From positions 1-54,406 of the forward strand of contig NZ_JAGHFX010000075.1 of NCBI RefSeq assembly GCF_017888565.1: a stretch of 54,406 nucleotides of DNA, given 5' to 3'. The stretch is from Clostridium sp. (lineage in GTDB: Bacteria; Bacillota; Clostridia; Clostridiales; Clostridiaceae). Below, piece by piece: positions 46,501 to 54,389 of the stretch. Made by a program: the position numbers and the translations under genes. A model generated the notes under the pieces. That model was not told where the DNA came from and searched no databases. It saw nothing but the letters and a program-made list of their open reading frames with translations. How positions within the stretch are numbered: the first letter of the stretch is position 1; each line of letters begins with the position of its first letter.

Positions 46501-47152
46501 TGTTTCAAAGGTTAAGGATGAGATATTTAAGTTAAAAGGTAAAATTACTGCACTTGGAACGGTAAATTTAGCAGCAATTGCAGAATATGAAGAAGTTTGT
46601 GAAAAGTATGAGTTTATGTCTGCTCAAGAAGAGGATTTGAATAAAGCGAAAGATGAGTTAATGACTGTTATTAATGAAATGACTTCAAAGATGCAAGAAT
46701 TATTTAGAGAAAACTTCAAGATATTAAATAAAAACTTTAATGAAACATTCAAGGATTTATTTAAAGGTGGAAATGCAGAACTTATTTTAGGTGAAGGCGA
46801 TGAACTAACAGCTAACATTGAAATAAATGTTCAACCACCAGGTAAAAAGCTTCAAAATATAAATCTAATGTCAGGTGGAGAAAAAGTTCTTTCTGCTATA
46901 GCGCTTTTATTTGCAATTTTAAAGATGAAGCCAACACCGTTTTGTATATTAGATGAAATTGAGGCTGCCTTAGATGATGCAAATGTATATAGATATGCAG
47001 AATTTTTAAAGGAATTCTCTGAGAATATACAATTTATAGTTATTACACATAGAAAAGGTACTATGGAAGCAAGTGATGTTATGTATGGAATAACTATGGA
47101 AGAAAAAGGAGTTTCAAAAGTAGTTTCTGTAGACTTAAGTAAAGATAATTAG
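43589..47152 (+). CDS. smc: Chromosome segregation SMC ATPase
   Basis: Condensin core protein, 1187 residues. It has Walker A GPNGSGKSN at about residues 32-40, a first long coiled coil (about 165-500), a hinge near 510-680 (LGGSISNVIT, SPGGALTGGSIY), a second coiled coil and the C-terminal signature LMSGGEKVLSAIALLFAIL near residue 1093. Walker B is FCILDEIEAALDD near residue 1117. The second coiled coil contains a run of alternating Lys/Glu (KRKEKEEKEKEEKILK). AAGGAG precedes the ATG. ftsY follows after 10 bases, as in Bacillus. Confidence 0.98.
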   Translation: MFLKSLEIRGFKSFADKTQLKFKKGVTAVVGPNGSGKSNISDSVRWVLGEQSVKTLRGGKMEDVIFAGTQFRKPVGLAQVSLTLDNSDNSLDTDYSEVTVTRRIFRSGETEYLINNQKCRLKDINNLFMDTGIGKEGYSLIGQGKIEAILSGKAEDRRALLEEAAGIVKFKSRKEEAERKLSNTENNLVRIRDIISTYEERIEPLKIEREKALEYKTLAEELKVKEVSVLVSNIKTIDEEINGISEDISGRKVDIETKRNKLHKDKEELLLLENKIEELENKNNTEKNEYYTKKEELNQSLKNIEIFKERIKNLEEVIKRDSSEVETLENSLKISIEEKNLLGRELEQKIKEQLQRENDISRLEKEVQDLNREIQSLEKKIQYFKDEEFELLRRTSEINNNISLLNKEILNKEELGANGENTLKTIEGNISINLATILGLNKNIEETRKIREEIKNSIIENKKKLSSLSSSATRKESLIREVSRNISILEGKLTTLKDLEKSYEGYQLSVKRLMERIESGQVSYGKGTKVLGEIFTVNKEYETAIEIALGGSISNVITKDENVAKLLIDYLKKNSLGRATFLPLNIIKGNRLIVSENIKNVPGFLGLASDLIEFDSKFKGIMDYSLGKTIIARDMNCALKISKLGNYKLKIVTLDGEVISPGGALTGGSIYKKNNSSILGRRRELQELEENISKSKERYSSEQESLNKIKEEIKVIDEENLNKSDEVHEKTIDITRFESEIKALENEGLKLKNSLEVSKKELSLNKETLNRLREEIKIKEELLDKLKENNSNNKNESQRLQTLLIEKKENFDKIKDEVIQIKINKATLDEVVYGKESEIKRKEKEEKEKEEKILKLKTENTEKEKNINYLKKQIDEKVNLIDEINKRLNKLEDIFKSDEVRRITLKDKLKIKDGETNELIETLRNLEGELNKREIAYAKIESERENHYKRLNEELNLTLAEAAEIALEIENVSKVKDEIFKLKGKITALGTVNLAAIAEYEEVCEKYEFMSAQEEDLNKAKDELMTVINEMTSKMQELFRENFKILNKNFNETFKDLFKGGNAELILGEGDELTANIEINVQPPGKKLQNINLMSGGEKVLSAIALLFAILKMKPTPFCILDEIEAALDDANVYRYAEFLKEFSENIQFIVITHRKGTMEASDVMYGITMEEKGVSKVVSVDLSKDN

Positions 47153-47162
47153 GAGGTAAACT

Positions 47163-48086
47163 ATGGCCATATTTGGAAAAATATTTGATAATTTAAAATC
47201 AGGACTTTCAAAGACTAAGGATGCACTAACAGATAAAATTAATGAAACATTAAAACTAGCTATTACTATAGATGAGGATCTATATGAGGAATTAGAAGAA
47301 ATTCTAATTATGTCTGATATAGGAATGGACACAACATTAGAAATTATAGAGAGACTTAAAGCTAAAATTAGAAAAGAAAAAATTAATGATCCAAGTGAAG
47401 TTTATCCAGCGTTAAAAGCTGTAATAAAAGATATACTACTAGAAGGAACAGAATCAAAAGAAGAAGATTTAAATTCTGAAAAGAAAGTATTGCTTGTAAT
47501 AGGTGTAAATGGAGTAGGTAAGACTACTTCTATAGGAAAGCTTGCAGCAAAGAATAAAGAAGAAGGCAAAAAGGTATTGCTTGCAGCAGCAGATACATTT
47601 AGAGCCGCAGCGATAGACCAATTAGAAGTGTGGAGTGAAAGAGCAGGAGTTGACATAGTAAAGCATATGGAAGGGTCAGATCCAGCAGCAGTGGTATTTG
47701 ATGCCGTAAGTGCAGCTAAATCAAGAAATATAGATTTATTAATATGTGATACTGCAGGAAGACTTCATAATAAGAAAAATCTTATGGACGAATTATCTAA
47801 AATAGGTAGAATAATAGATAGGGAATTTAGTGATGCTTCAAAAGAAACACTTTTAGTTTTAGATGCAACTACAGGACAAAACGCAGTAATTCAAGCAAAA
47901 CAATTTATGGAGGCGTGCCCTATTGACGGTATTATCTTAACTAAGCTAGATGGAACAGCTAAAGGTGGAGTTGTAATTTCAATTAAAAATACTTTAAACA
48001 TACCGGTTAGATATATAGGGGTAGGAGAAGGAATAGATGATCTTCAAGAATTCGATGCAGAAGGATTTGCAGAAGCTCTGTTTTAA
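47163..48086 (+). CDS. ftsY: Signal recognition particle receptor FtsY
   Basis: SRP-receptor GTPase that docks ribosome-nascent-chain complexes on the membrane. The 307-residue product lacks the acidic A domain of enterobacterial FtsY, as usual for Firmicutes. It has the N domain then G1 GVNGVGKTT near residue 115, DTFRAAAIDQLEVW near residue 142, DTAGRLHNKKNLMDEL near residue 196 and TKLDGTAKGG near residue 259. AGGAGG precedes the ATG. Its partner Ffh is at 48560. Confidence 0.97.
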   Translation: MAIFGKIFDNLKSGLSKTKDALTDKINETLKLAITIDEDLYEELEEILIMSDIGMDTTLEIIERLKAKIRKEKINDPSEVYPALKAVIKDILLEGTESKEEDLNSEKKVLLVIGVNGVGKTTSIGKLAAKNKEEGKKVLLAAADTFRAAAIDQLEVWSERAGVDIVKHMEGSDPAAVVFDAVSAAKSRNIDLLICDTAGRLHNKKNLMDELSKIGRIIDREFSDASKETLLVLDATTGQNAVIQAKQFMEACPIDGIILTKLDGTAKGGVVISIKNTLNIPVRYIGVGEGIDDLQEFDAEGFAEALF

Positions 48087-48135
48087 CAATTAATAATTAA
48101 CAATTGTTCATTTAAAAATTTTGGACAAAATTTTT
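48084..48135. repeat. Two AT-rich inverted repeats after ftsY
   Basis: AACAATT...AATTGTT elements at 48084-48108, and a perfect AAAAATTTT-GGAC-AAAATTTTT hairpin at 48114-48135. They may end the ftsY transcript; the T-run is short. Confidence 0.4.
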
Positions 48136-48157
48136 GTAGGGTGTTAAGTAAAAGTAC

Positions 48158-48186
48158 TTGACAGTATAGAATTGTTTTGTTAAAAT
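48158..48186 (+). promoter_or_regulatory. Sigma-A promoter of ylxM-ffh-rpsP-khpA
   Basis: Perfect TTGACA (48158-48163), 17-base spacer, TAAAAT (48181-48186). Start near 48193, about 18 bases before the ylxM ATG. Confidence 0.75.
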
Positions 48187-48210
48187 CTCTTTTGTGGGTA
48201 AGGTGATGAA

Positions 48211-48540
48211 ATGGAAGATAGGGTTGAGATTTCATTATTAATGGATTTGTACGGTCCATTATTAACAGAGAAACAGTATAAAATTATGGAGCTTTACTAT
48301 AATGAGGATTTATCCTTAGCCGAAATTGCTGAATTGAATAACACGAGTCGTCAGGCTATCCATGATTTAATAAAGAGATGTTATAAACAATTTCTATCCT
48401 ATGAAAGTAAACTTAATTTACTTAAAAAAAGTTTTAATCAAGAAAAAGTAATTATAAGTCTTCTTGAGGAGTTAAAGAATAAATACTCAATATCTGAAGA
48501 TGATTATAATAAATATAAAAGTATATTAGAAGATTTATAA
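48211..48540 (+). CDS. ylxM: YlxM family putative DNA-binding protein
   Basis: 109-residue protein with a sigma-region-4-like helix-turn-helix: LTEKQYKIMELYYNEDLSLA followed by EIAELNNTSRQAIHDLIKRC near residues 39-58. YlxM is conserved directly upstream of ffh in Firmicutes and is considered an SRP-associated protein; whether it binds DNA or the SRP in vivo is not settled. The start follows AAGGTGATGAA; the spacing is short. Confidence 0.93.
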   Translation: MEDRVEISLLMDLYGPLLTEKQYKIMELYYNEDLSLAEIAELNNTSRQAIHDLIKRCYKQFLSYESKLNLLKKSFNQEKVIISLLEELKNKYSISEDDYNKYKSILEDL

Positions 48541-48559
48541 GATCATAGGAGGGATTAAC

Positions 48560-49912
48560 ATGGCTTTTGAAGGTTTATCCGATAAGTTGCAGGAAGCTTT
48601 TAAGAAGCTTAAAGGCAAAGGAAAGCTAACTGAAAAAGATATAAAAGAAGCCATGAGAGAAGTAAAACTTGCGTTACTTGAAGCTGATGTTAACTTTAAA
48701 GTAGTTAAGAAGTTTATTTCAAGTGTCAGTGAAAAGTGTGTTGGAAATGAAGTTTTAGAAAGTTTAACTCCAGCTCAACAAGTTATAAAAATTGTTAACG
48801 AAGAACTTACTAATCTTATGGGAGGTAGTGAAAGTAAATTAAACTTTAACTCTGTAGGACCAACAGTTATAATGATGGCTGGTCTACAAGGGGCAGGTAA
48901 AACTACAATGAGTGGAAAACTTGCACTACAACTTAGAAAACAAAATAAAAAACCTCTTTTAGTAGCTTGTGATATATATAGACCAGCAGCTATTAAACAA
49001 TTAGAGGTAGTTGGAAAGCAAATAGATATTCCAGTTTTTCAAATGGGTGATAAAGTAAATCCTGTTGATATAGCAAAAGCAGGTATAGCTCATGCAAGAG
49101 AAAATGGAAATAATGTAATAATAATAGATACAGCAGGTAGACTACATATAGATGAAAATCTTATGGAAGAATTGAAATCTATTAAAGAAGAAGTAAATCC
49201 TCAAGAAATATTACTGGTAGTAGATTCAATGACAGGTCAAGATGCCGTTAATGTTGCTGAAAGCTTTAATAATTCATTAGATGTATCTGGTGTTATATTA
49301 ACTAAGCTTGATGGTGACACAAGAGGTGGAGCAGCTTTATCAATTAGAAGTGTTACAGAAAAACCAATTAAGTTTATTGGTGTGGGTGAAAAAATGAGCG
49401 ATTTTGAAGTTTTCTATCCAGATAGAATGGCTTCAAGAATATTAGGAATGGGAGATGTTCTTTCATTAATAGAAAAAGCTCAGCAAGCCTTTGACGATAA
49501 AGAAGCACAAGAATTAAGCTCAAAAATGCTAGAAAATGACTTTACTTATGAAGATTATTTAACAGCAATGGAGCAAATGAAAAAACTGGGGTCTTTAAGC
49601 AAGATACTGGAAATGGTGCCTGGGGTTCCAAAAGAAATGAAAGATATAGATTTTGATGCTGGTGAAAAACAATTAGGCAGAGTAAAAGCTATAATTCATT
49701 CAATGACACCAAAAGAAAGAAGAAATCCAAAGCTTATAGCTGGATCATCTTCAAGAAAAAAAAGAATTGCTAAAGGTTCAGGTACATCATTACAAGAAGT
49801 AAACAAACTCATTAAGGGCTTTGATATGATGAGAAAGCAAATGAAACAAATGAAGTCATTTCAAAAGAAATCTAAAAAAGGATTCTTTGGTAAATTACCT
49901 TTTATGAGTTAA
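48560..49912 (+). CDS. ffh: Signal recognition particle protein Ffh
   Basis: SRP54 homologue that binds signal peptides and SRP RNA. The 450-residue product has the N domain (residues 1-85), G domain with GLQGAGKTT near residue 110, DTAGRLHIDENLMEEL near residue 190 and TKLDGDTRGGAAL near residue 247, and the Met-rich M domain from about 315 (GMGDVLSLIEKAQ, MTPKERRNPKLI, FDMMRKQMKQMKSFQKK). AGGAGGG precedes the ATG. FtsY and YlxM are adjacent, so the targeting pathway is clustered. No SRP RNA gene was seen. Confidence 0.97.
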   Translation: MAFEGLSDKLQEAFKKLKGKGKLTEKDIKEAMREVKLALLEADVNFKVVKKFISSVSEKCVGNEVLESLTPAQQVIKIVNEELTNLMGGSESKLNFNSVGPTVIMMAGLQGAGKTTMSGKLALQLRKQNKKPLLVACDIYRPAAIKQLEVVGKQIDIPVFQMGDKVNPVDIAKAGIAHARENGNNVIIIDTAGRLHIDENLMEELKSIKEEVNPQEILLVVDSMTGQDAVNVAESFNNSLDVSGVILTKLDGDTRGGAALSIRSVTEKPIKFIGVGEKMSDFEVFYPDRMASRILGMGDVLSLIEKAQQAFDDKEAQELSSKMLENDFTYEDYLTAMEQMKKLGSLSKILEMVPGVPKEMKDIDFDAGEKQLGRVKAIIHSMTPKERRNPKLIAGSSSRKKRIAKGSGTSLQEVNKLIKGFDMMRKQMKQMKSFQKKSKKGFFGKLPFMS

Positions 49913-49944
49913 TATAATGACACTTTTAAAGGAGGTGAAACAAC

Positions 49945-50190
49945 ATGGCAGTAAAAATCAGATTAAGAAGAATGGGTGCTAAGAAAGCTCCTTTCTATAG
50001 AATAGTAGTTGCTGATTCAAGAGCACCAAGAGATGGTAGATTCATCGAAGAAATAGGATACTACAATCCTTTAACTGAACCAGCTGAAGTTAAAATCAAT
50101 GAAGAAAAAGCTACTAAATGGGTACAAAATGGAGCTCAACCTACAGATGTAGTTAAGAGACTTTTTGCTCAAGCAGGATTAAATAAGTAA
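49945..50190 (+). CDS. rpsP: 30S ribosomal protein S16
   Basis: 81-residue small-subunit protein with [40 protein letters not shown] and [26 protein letters not shown] precedes the ATG. The ffh-rpsP-khpA order is conserved. Confidence 0.97.
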   Translation: MAVKIRLRRMGAKKAPFYRIVVADSRAPRDGRFIEEIGYYNPLTEPAEVKINEEKATKWVQNGAQPTDVVKRLFAQAGLNK

Positions 50191-50207
50191 TTTTTAGGAG
50201 GTGAACT

Positions 50208-50228
50208 CTGTAATTACTATAATTACAG
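50208..50228 (+). promoter_or_regulatory. khpA: Hairpin between ribosome-binding site and start codon of khpA
   Basis: Perfect 9-bp stem CTGTAATTA/TAATTACAG with loop CTA. The only Shine-Dalgarno, AGGAGGTG (50196-50203), lies four bases before the hairpin; the khpA ATG (50235) lies six bases after it. Folding would reduce a 31-base gap to about 10. Confidence 0.75.
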
Positions 50229-50234
50229 GTGTTT

Positions 50235-50474
50235 ATGAAGGAATTAATTGAAATTATAGCTAAATCCCTTGTGGATAATCCAACTGAAGTTCATGTAAAT
50301 GAAATCGAAGGAGAGCAATCAATTATTCTGGAACTAAAGGTTGCTCCTGCAGATATGGGAAAAGTAATTGGTAAACAGGGAAGAATAGCAAAAGCTATTA
50401 GAACTGTTGTAAAAGCAGCAGCAATGAAAGAAGACAAAAAAGTAGTAGTTGAAATTATTGATGTAAAGAGTTAG
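50235..50474 (+). CDS. khpA: KH-domain RNA-binding protein KhpA
   Basis: 79-residue single KH-domain protein that in Gram-positives partners KhpB/EloR in RNA binding linked to cell elongation. The GxxG loop of the KH fold is visible in MGKVIGKQGRIAKAIRTVVK near residues 43-62. ATG 50235 gives the family N-terminus MKELIEIIAKSLVDNP; an in-frame GTG at 50229 is possible. Translation probably depends on the hairpin that bridges ribosome-binding site and start. Bacillus has ylqD next; here it is absent. Confidence 0.94.
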   Translation: MKELIEIIAKSLVDNPTEVHVNEIEGEQSIILELKVAPADMGKVIGKQGRIAKAIRTVVKAAAMKEDKKVVVEIIDVKS

Positions 50475-50490
50475 GATAATCCTAACTCTT
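50466..50490 (+). terminator. Terminator of ylxM-ffh-rpsP-khpA
   Basis: Perfect 11-bp stem AAGAGTTAGGA/TCCTAACTCTT with loop TAA, followed by TTT; the khpA stop codon is in the 5' arm. Confidence 0.85.
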
Positions 50491-50540
50491 TTTAAACATT
50501 CAATTAATATAAGTAAATACATAGATTAATATATTTATTG

Positions 50541-50630
50541 TAATATTTCTAATGTATCTATTAAAGATTATAGAAATATTAGAAATATTAAATATACTAA
50601 ATGAAAATTAGTGTTTTAATTTTAGTATAT
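50541..50630. repeat. Two inverted repeats upstream of the rimM promoter
   Basis: TAATATTTCTAAT/ATTAGAAATATTA (50541-50553 and 50578-50590, perfect 13 bp), then ATATACTAAA/TTTAGTATAT (50592-50601 and 50621-50630, perfect 10 bp) ending one base before the -35 box. Base composition makes chance repeats more likely, so operator function is only possible. Confidence 0.4.
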
Positions 50631-50631
50631 A

Positions 50632-50660
50632 TTGACAATACTAAGCTAAATAGATAAATT
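50632..50660 (+). promoter_or_regulatory. rimM: Sigma-A promoter of rimM-trmD
   Basis: Perfect TTGACA (50632-50637), 17-base spacer, TAAATT (50655-50660), about 25 bases before the ribosome-binding site. Confidence 0.6.
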
Positions 50661-50693
50661 AAAATAAATAATTTAACAAAAAGAGGTGCTAAA

Positions 50694-51191
50694 ATGAGGG
50701 ATATTTTAAGAGTTGGGAAAATAGTAAATACTCATGGATTAAAGGGAGAAGTAAAAGTTATAGCTTTAACTGATGATCCTAAAAGATATAATGATTTGGA
50801 TTTTGTATTAATAGATGGAACAGAAAGAAAAATTCAAGGTTGTAAATTTCAAAAAGATAGAGTAATAGTAAAAATAGAAGGAATTGATTCTATAGAAGAA
50901 GCAGAAAAATATAAAAATAAGTATATGGAAATTCCAAGAGAATATGCAGTTCCATTAGAAGAAGATACCTATTATATTGCAGATATAATAGGGTGTAATG
51001 TTTATGATACAGAAGGAAAACCTTTAGGAGAAGTTTATGATGTAATACAAACAAAGAATAATGATGTGTATTGGATAAGAAAACCTAAAGAATTATTAAT
51101 ACCTGTACTTCTAGACATAGTTACAGATATAGATGTAGAAAATAGAAAAATTACAATAAAACCAGTAGGAGAATGGCAAGATGAAGATTAA
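50694..51191 (+). CDS. rimM: 16S rRNA processing protein RimM
   Basis: Assembly factor that binds S19 and the 30S head. The 165-residue product starts with [20 protein letters not shown] near residue 8, a clear RimM signature, followed by a PRC-barrel C-terminal half ([32 protein letters not shown]). AGAGGTG precedes the ATG. It overlaps trmD by 11 bases, so the two are translated together. Confidence 0.96.
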   Translation: MRDILRVGKIVNTHGLKGEVKVIALTDDPKRYNDLDFVLIDGTERKIQGCKFQKDRVIVKIEGIDSIEEAEKYKNKYMEIPREYAVPLEEDTYYIADIIGCNVYDTEGKPLGEVYDVIQTKNNDVYWIRKPKELLIPVLLDIVTDIDVENRKITIKPVGEWQDED

Positions 51192-51894
51192 TATTCTTAC
51201 ATTATTTCCTGAAATGTTTGATATATTTAATTACAGTATAATAGGAAAAGCTAAAGAAAAAAATCTTGTAGAAATAGATGCAATAAATATAAGAGATTTT
51301 ACACTAAATAAGCATAAAAAAGTAGATGATTATCCTTATGGTGGAGGGGCAGGAATGGTAATGACCCCTCAACCATTGGTGGATTCTATAAGGCACTGTA
51401 AAAAAACTAATAAAGGAAAAGTTATTTTTCTAGGACCGAGAGGAAAAACATTCAATCAAGGTATGGCTAAAAAATTAGCAAAAGAAGATGAACTTATATT
51501 TATATGCGGTCATTATGAAGGCATTGATGAAAGAGTTTATAAATATATAGATCTAGAAATATCATTAGGGGATTTTATATTAACTGGTGGTGAAATGGCA
51601 GCAATTCCAGTGATTGATTCTATATTAAGATTAAAAAGTGGAGTTCTAGGAAAAGAAGAAAGCTATATGGATGAATCTTTTTCAGATGGATTATTAGAAT
51701 ATCCACAATATACTAGGCCAGAAGAATTTGAGGGAGATAAAGTTCCGGACGTGTTGCTTTCAGGGCATCATGAGAATATAAGAAAGTGGAGAAGGGCTCA
51801 ATCTTTAATAATAACTAAGATAAAAAGAGAAGATTTATATAATAAAATAATGCTCACTAAAGAGGACAGAAAAATACTAGAAAAGTATAAATAA
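51181..51894 (+). CDS. trmD: tRNA (guanine-37-N1)-methyltransferase
   Basis: SPOUT-family methyltransferase that makes m1G37 and so prevents frameshifting. The 237-residue enzyme begins [16 protein letters not shown] and has [10 protein letters not shown] near residue 57, the SAM-binding trefoil-knot segments [13 protein letters not shown] near residue 108 and [19 protein letters not shown] near residue 131, and [17 protein letters not shown] near the C-terminus. The start lies within the end of rimM. Confidence 0.97.
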   Translation: MKINILTLFPEMFDIFNYSIIGKAKEKNLVEIDAINIRDFTLNKHKKVDDYPYGGGAGMVMTPQPLVDSIRHCKKTNKGKVIFLGPRGKTFNQGMAKKLAKEDELIFICGHYEGIDERVYKYIDLEISLGDFILTGGEMAAIPVIDSILRLKSGVLGKEESYMDESFSDGLLEYPQYTRPEEFEGDKVPDVLLSGHHENIRKWRRAQSLIITKIKREDLYNKIMLTKEDRKILEKYK

Positions 51895-51898
51895 ATTG

Positions 51899-51927
51899 TT
51901 GAAATATAACATAACTTATGTTAAAAT
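51899..51927 (+). promoter_or_regulatory. rplS: Sigma-A promoter of rplS
   Basis: TTGAAA (51899-51904, starting five bases past the trmD stop), 17-base spacer, TAAAAT (51922-51927). Start near 51934, where the structured leader begins. Confidence 0.65.
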
Positions 51928-51933
51928 AAGCTT

Positions 51934-52007
51934 TGTGTTAGTACGGGCGGTCCTCTGTCAAGTATTTGTTAAGAACGTCTAATATAAATTTAAGGAGGGA
52001 CTACACA
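51934..52007 (+). promoter_or_regulatory. rplS: L19-type ribosomal protein leader
   Basis: A stem TTAG-T-ACG/CGTCTAA (51938-51945 and 51976-51982, one bulge) encloses a GC-richer loop with GGGCGGTCCTC. Within it, GTCCTC (51950-51955) can instead pair with GAGGGAC (51995-52001), which covers the rplS ribosome-binding site. Similar autoregulatory L19 leaders are known in Firmicutes; the exact match was not tested. Confidence 0.45.
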
Positions 52008-52358
52008 ATGAACGAAATAATAAGAGCTATTGAAGCAGAACAAATGAGAAGCGATCTTCCAAATTTTCACGTAGGAGATACTGTTAAAGTTTACGTTAAA
52101 ATTAAAGAAGGTACAAGAGAAAGAGTACAAATGTTTGAAGGAACAGTTATTAAGAAGCAAAACGGTGGATTAAGAGAAACTTTCACTGTAAGAAGAGTTG
52201 CTTACGGAACTGGAGTAGAAAGAACTTTCCCAATAAACTCTCCAATCATTGATAAGATGGAAGTTGTAAGAAAAGGTAAAGTTAGAAGAGCTAAGTTATT
52301 CTACTTAAGAGATAGAGTAGGTAAGGCTGCTAAAGTTAAAGAATTAAACGTTAGATAA
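52008..52358 (+). CDS. rplS: 50S ribosomal protein L19
   Basis: 116-residue large-subunit protein at the subunit interface: [40 protein letters not shown] and [12 protein letters not shown] are classic. ATG 52008 follows AAGGAGGG; an upstream in-frame TTG at 51966 lies in the leader and is rejected. The rimM-trmD-rplS order is conserved, but here rplS has its own promoter and leader. Confidence 0.97.
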   Translation: MNEIIRAIEAEQMRSDLPNFHVGDTVKVYVKIKEGTRERVQMFEGTVIKKQNGGLRETFTVRRVAYGTGVERTFPINSPIIDKMEVVRKGKVRRAKLFYLRDRVGKAAKVKELNVR

Positions 52359-52375
52359 TTATCTAATGATTAAGT

Positions 52376-52397
52376 AAGGGACTTTTATAAGTCCCTT
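52376..52397 (+). terminator. rplS: Terminator of rplS
   Basis: Nine-bp stem AAGGGACTT/AAGTCCCTT with loop TTAT and a run of T after it. A palindromic TTAGATAATTATCTAA covers the stop codon just upstream. Confidence 0.9.
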
Positions 52398-52507
52398 TTT
52401 CTTTACTTTTTATTTATAAAGAAAGTAAACTTTTCATTGCTGATATATAAGAAAATATAAATGGATATAATAAAAAATAGTAAGTAGAGATAGGGAGGAA
52501 TTTTAAT

Positions 52508-53377
52508 ATGCCTACAATAAACTGGTTTCCTGGACATATGAAAAAAACTCAAAGAGAAATAAAAGAAAACTTAAAACTAGTAGATGCAGTTATTGAGATT
52601 AGAGATGCTAGAATACCAAGAAGCTCAGCAAATCCTGATATAGATAAACTTTGTGAAGGAAAACCAAGAGTTATACTTTTAAATAAAAGTGATTTATCAG
52701 AATCAAAAGTAACAAAGATGTGGATGAACCATTTATCTTCAGAAAATGTAAAAGTTATTGAGGTAAATTGTTTAACAGGAAAAGGATTAAATCAAATTAA
52801 ACCAACTTTAGATTTATTATTAAAAGAAAAGCATGATAGATTAAAGGCTAAAGGTTTAGTAAAAATACAAATGAGAGTTATGGTAGTAGGAATACCTAAT
52901 GTAGGTAAATCTACATTTATAAATAAGATGGCTAAAAATAATATAGCAAAAACAGGTGATAGACCTGGAGTAACAAAGAGTAAACAATGGATTAAAACTA
53001 AGATGGATATAGAAATGCTAGATACACCTGGAGTTTTATGGCCTAAGTTTGAAGATGAAAAAACAGCTCTTAATTTAGCGTTTACAGGTGCTATTAAAGA
53101 TGAAATAATGGATATAGAAGAACTTTCATTTAATTTAGTAAAAAGACTTCAAAGTTTTTATGGAAATAAATTAAAGGAAAGATATAAAATTGAAGAAATA
53201 AATGAAGATCCATTAGAAACACTAAATAGCATAGCGAGAAAAAGAGGGTGCTTAGTTAAGGGTGGAGAAATAGATTATAATAGAATAGCTGTAATTCTTT
53301 TAGATGAGTTTAGAGGTGGAAAAATAGGTAATATTTCACTTGAGCGTCCAGATGATATAGAAGAGCTAGAGGAGTAG
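52508..53377 (+). CDS. rbgA: Ribosome biogenesis GTPase RbgA (YlqF)
   Basis: Circularly permuted GTPase for late 50S assembly. The 289-residue product has INWFPGHMKKTQREI at the N-terminus, G4 LLNKSDL near residue 57, G1 VGIPNVGKSTFINKM near residue 130, G3 DTPGVLWPKF near residue 176 and a C-terminal helical domain. The FPGHM start and permuted order are diagnostic. The ribosome-binding site is GGGAGG. rnhB follows after four bases, as in Bacillus. A TATAAT at 52466-52471 may be its -10, without a clear -35. Confidence 0.96.
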   Translation: MPTINWFPGHMKKTQREIKENLKLVDAVIEIRDARIPRSSANPDIDKLCEGKPRVILLNKSDLSESKVTKMWMNHLSSENVKVIEVNCLTGKGLNQIKPTLDLLLKEKHDRLKAKGLVKIQMRVMVVGIPNVGKSTFINKMAKNNIAKTGDRPGVTKSKQWIKTKMDIEMLDTPGVLWPKFEDEKTALNLAFTGAIKDEIMDIEELSFNLVKRLQSFYGNKLKERYKIEEINEDPLETLNSIARKRGCLVKGGEIDYNRIAVILLDEFRGGKIGNISLERPDDIEELEE

Positions 53378-53381
53378 TTTA

Positions 53382-54194
53382 ATGGATCTATTAAATAAGG
53401 ATATAAAATCTTTAAGTTATAAAGAAATAAAACATTATGTAGATGATATAAATATACTTGAAGAAAGATATAATGCAGAGCTTGTATATTTAATTGATAA
53501 ACTAGCTTTAGATGAAAGAAAAAATGTCAAAGCATTAGGTGAAAAAATACTTAAAGAAAAGAAAAGGATAGAAAAAGAAGTTCAAAGAGTAAAATCAATG
53601 TATAATTTTGATAAAGGTTTTGGAAAGTATACATATATAGCTGGAGTTGATGAAGTTGGTAGAGGACCACTTGCAGGCCCTATTGTAGCTTGCGCAGTTA
53701 TATTGGATTTAAATGTAATAGAAGATGAACTTATACTTTGGTTGAATGACTCCAAGAAATTATCAGAAAAGAAAAGAGAAGCTTTAGCAGAAATAATAAA
53801 ACAAAAAGCTTTAGCATATTTTATTTCAGAAAGATCAAATAATGAAATAGATGAAAAGGGTATAGCTTATTGCAATAATACTATATTCTTAGAAGCTTGT
53901 ACATCTATGAGTATTAAACCAGATCTTGTTTTATCAGATGGATATTTAATTAAAGGAATTAATATTCCAAATAAATCAGTAATAAAAGGTGATGCAAAGT
54001 CAGCATCAATAGCTGCTGCATCGATTTTAGCAAAGGTATATAGGGATAATTTAATGAAGGATTATTCAAAAGAATATCCACATTATGCTTTTGAGGAAAA
54101 TGCAGGTTATGGCACTAGTAAACATATTGAAGGTTTAAAAGAATTTGGAGCATGTAAAATACATAGAAGATCATTTTTAAAGAATATACTTTAA
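53382..54194 (+). CDS. rnhB: Ribonuclease HII
   Basis: Cleaves RNA in RNA-DNA hybrids, including single ribonucleotides in DNA. The 270-residue protein has an N-terminal helical extension of about 80 residues typical of Firmicute RNase HII, then the catalytic motif IAGVDEVGRGPLAGPIVACA near residue 87 with Asp-Glu, ILSD-type motif VLSDGYLIKG near residue 184 and KGDAKSASIAAASILAKVYRD near residue 202. The start is four bases after rbgA. Confidence 0.96.
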   Translation: MDLLNKDIKSLSYKEIKHYVDDINILEERYNAELVYLIDKLALDERKNVKALGEKILKEKKRIEKEVQRVKSMYNFDKGFGKYTYIAGVDEVGRGPLAGPIVACAVILDLNVIEDELILWLNDSKKLSEKKREALAEIIKQKALAYFISERSNNEIDEKGIAYCNNTIFLEACTSMSIKPDLVLSDGYLIKGINIPNKSVIKGDAKSASIAAASILAKVYRDNLMKDYSKEYPHYAFEENAGYGTSKHIEGLKEFGACKIHRRSFLKNIL

Positions 54195-54292
54195 GTTAAA
54201 TTTATAATATAGAAGTACTGTTTTAAAAAACTATTTAATGTGAAATTTAATTTATTCAATTTCAGTAAGTTTTATTGCCTTAAAAAAGTTAA

Positions 54293-54380
54293 CTCCTTTT
54301 TATAAAGGGGGTCGCGTTTTGGTCTTACCCCCATTATGTAGACAGTCAATAAAAGGTCGTGTACAATCTACATAATGGGG
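54293..54380 (+). promoter_or_regulatory. Three mutually exclusive hairpins at the right edge
   Basis: H1: CTCCTTT/AAAGGGG (54293-54299 and 54304-54310). H2: GGGGGT/ACCCCC (54307-54312 and 54327-54332). H3: CCCCATTATGTAGA/TCTACATAATGGGG (54329-54342 and 54367-54380, perfect 14 bp). H2 shares bases with both others. H3 covers part of the ribosome-binding site GGGGTGA of the following start codon. Local GC is higher than in the flanking genes. Confidence 0.6.
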
Positions 54381-54389
54381 TGATTTTTT

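Noticed and set aside
51935..51982. Leaderless 15-codon frame starting GTG at the rplS transcription start
   Set aside because: No ribosome-binding site, and the region is better explained as a structured L19-type leader.
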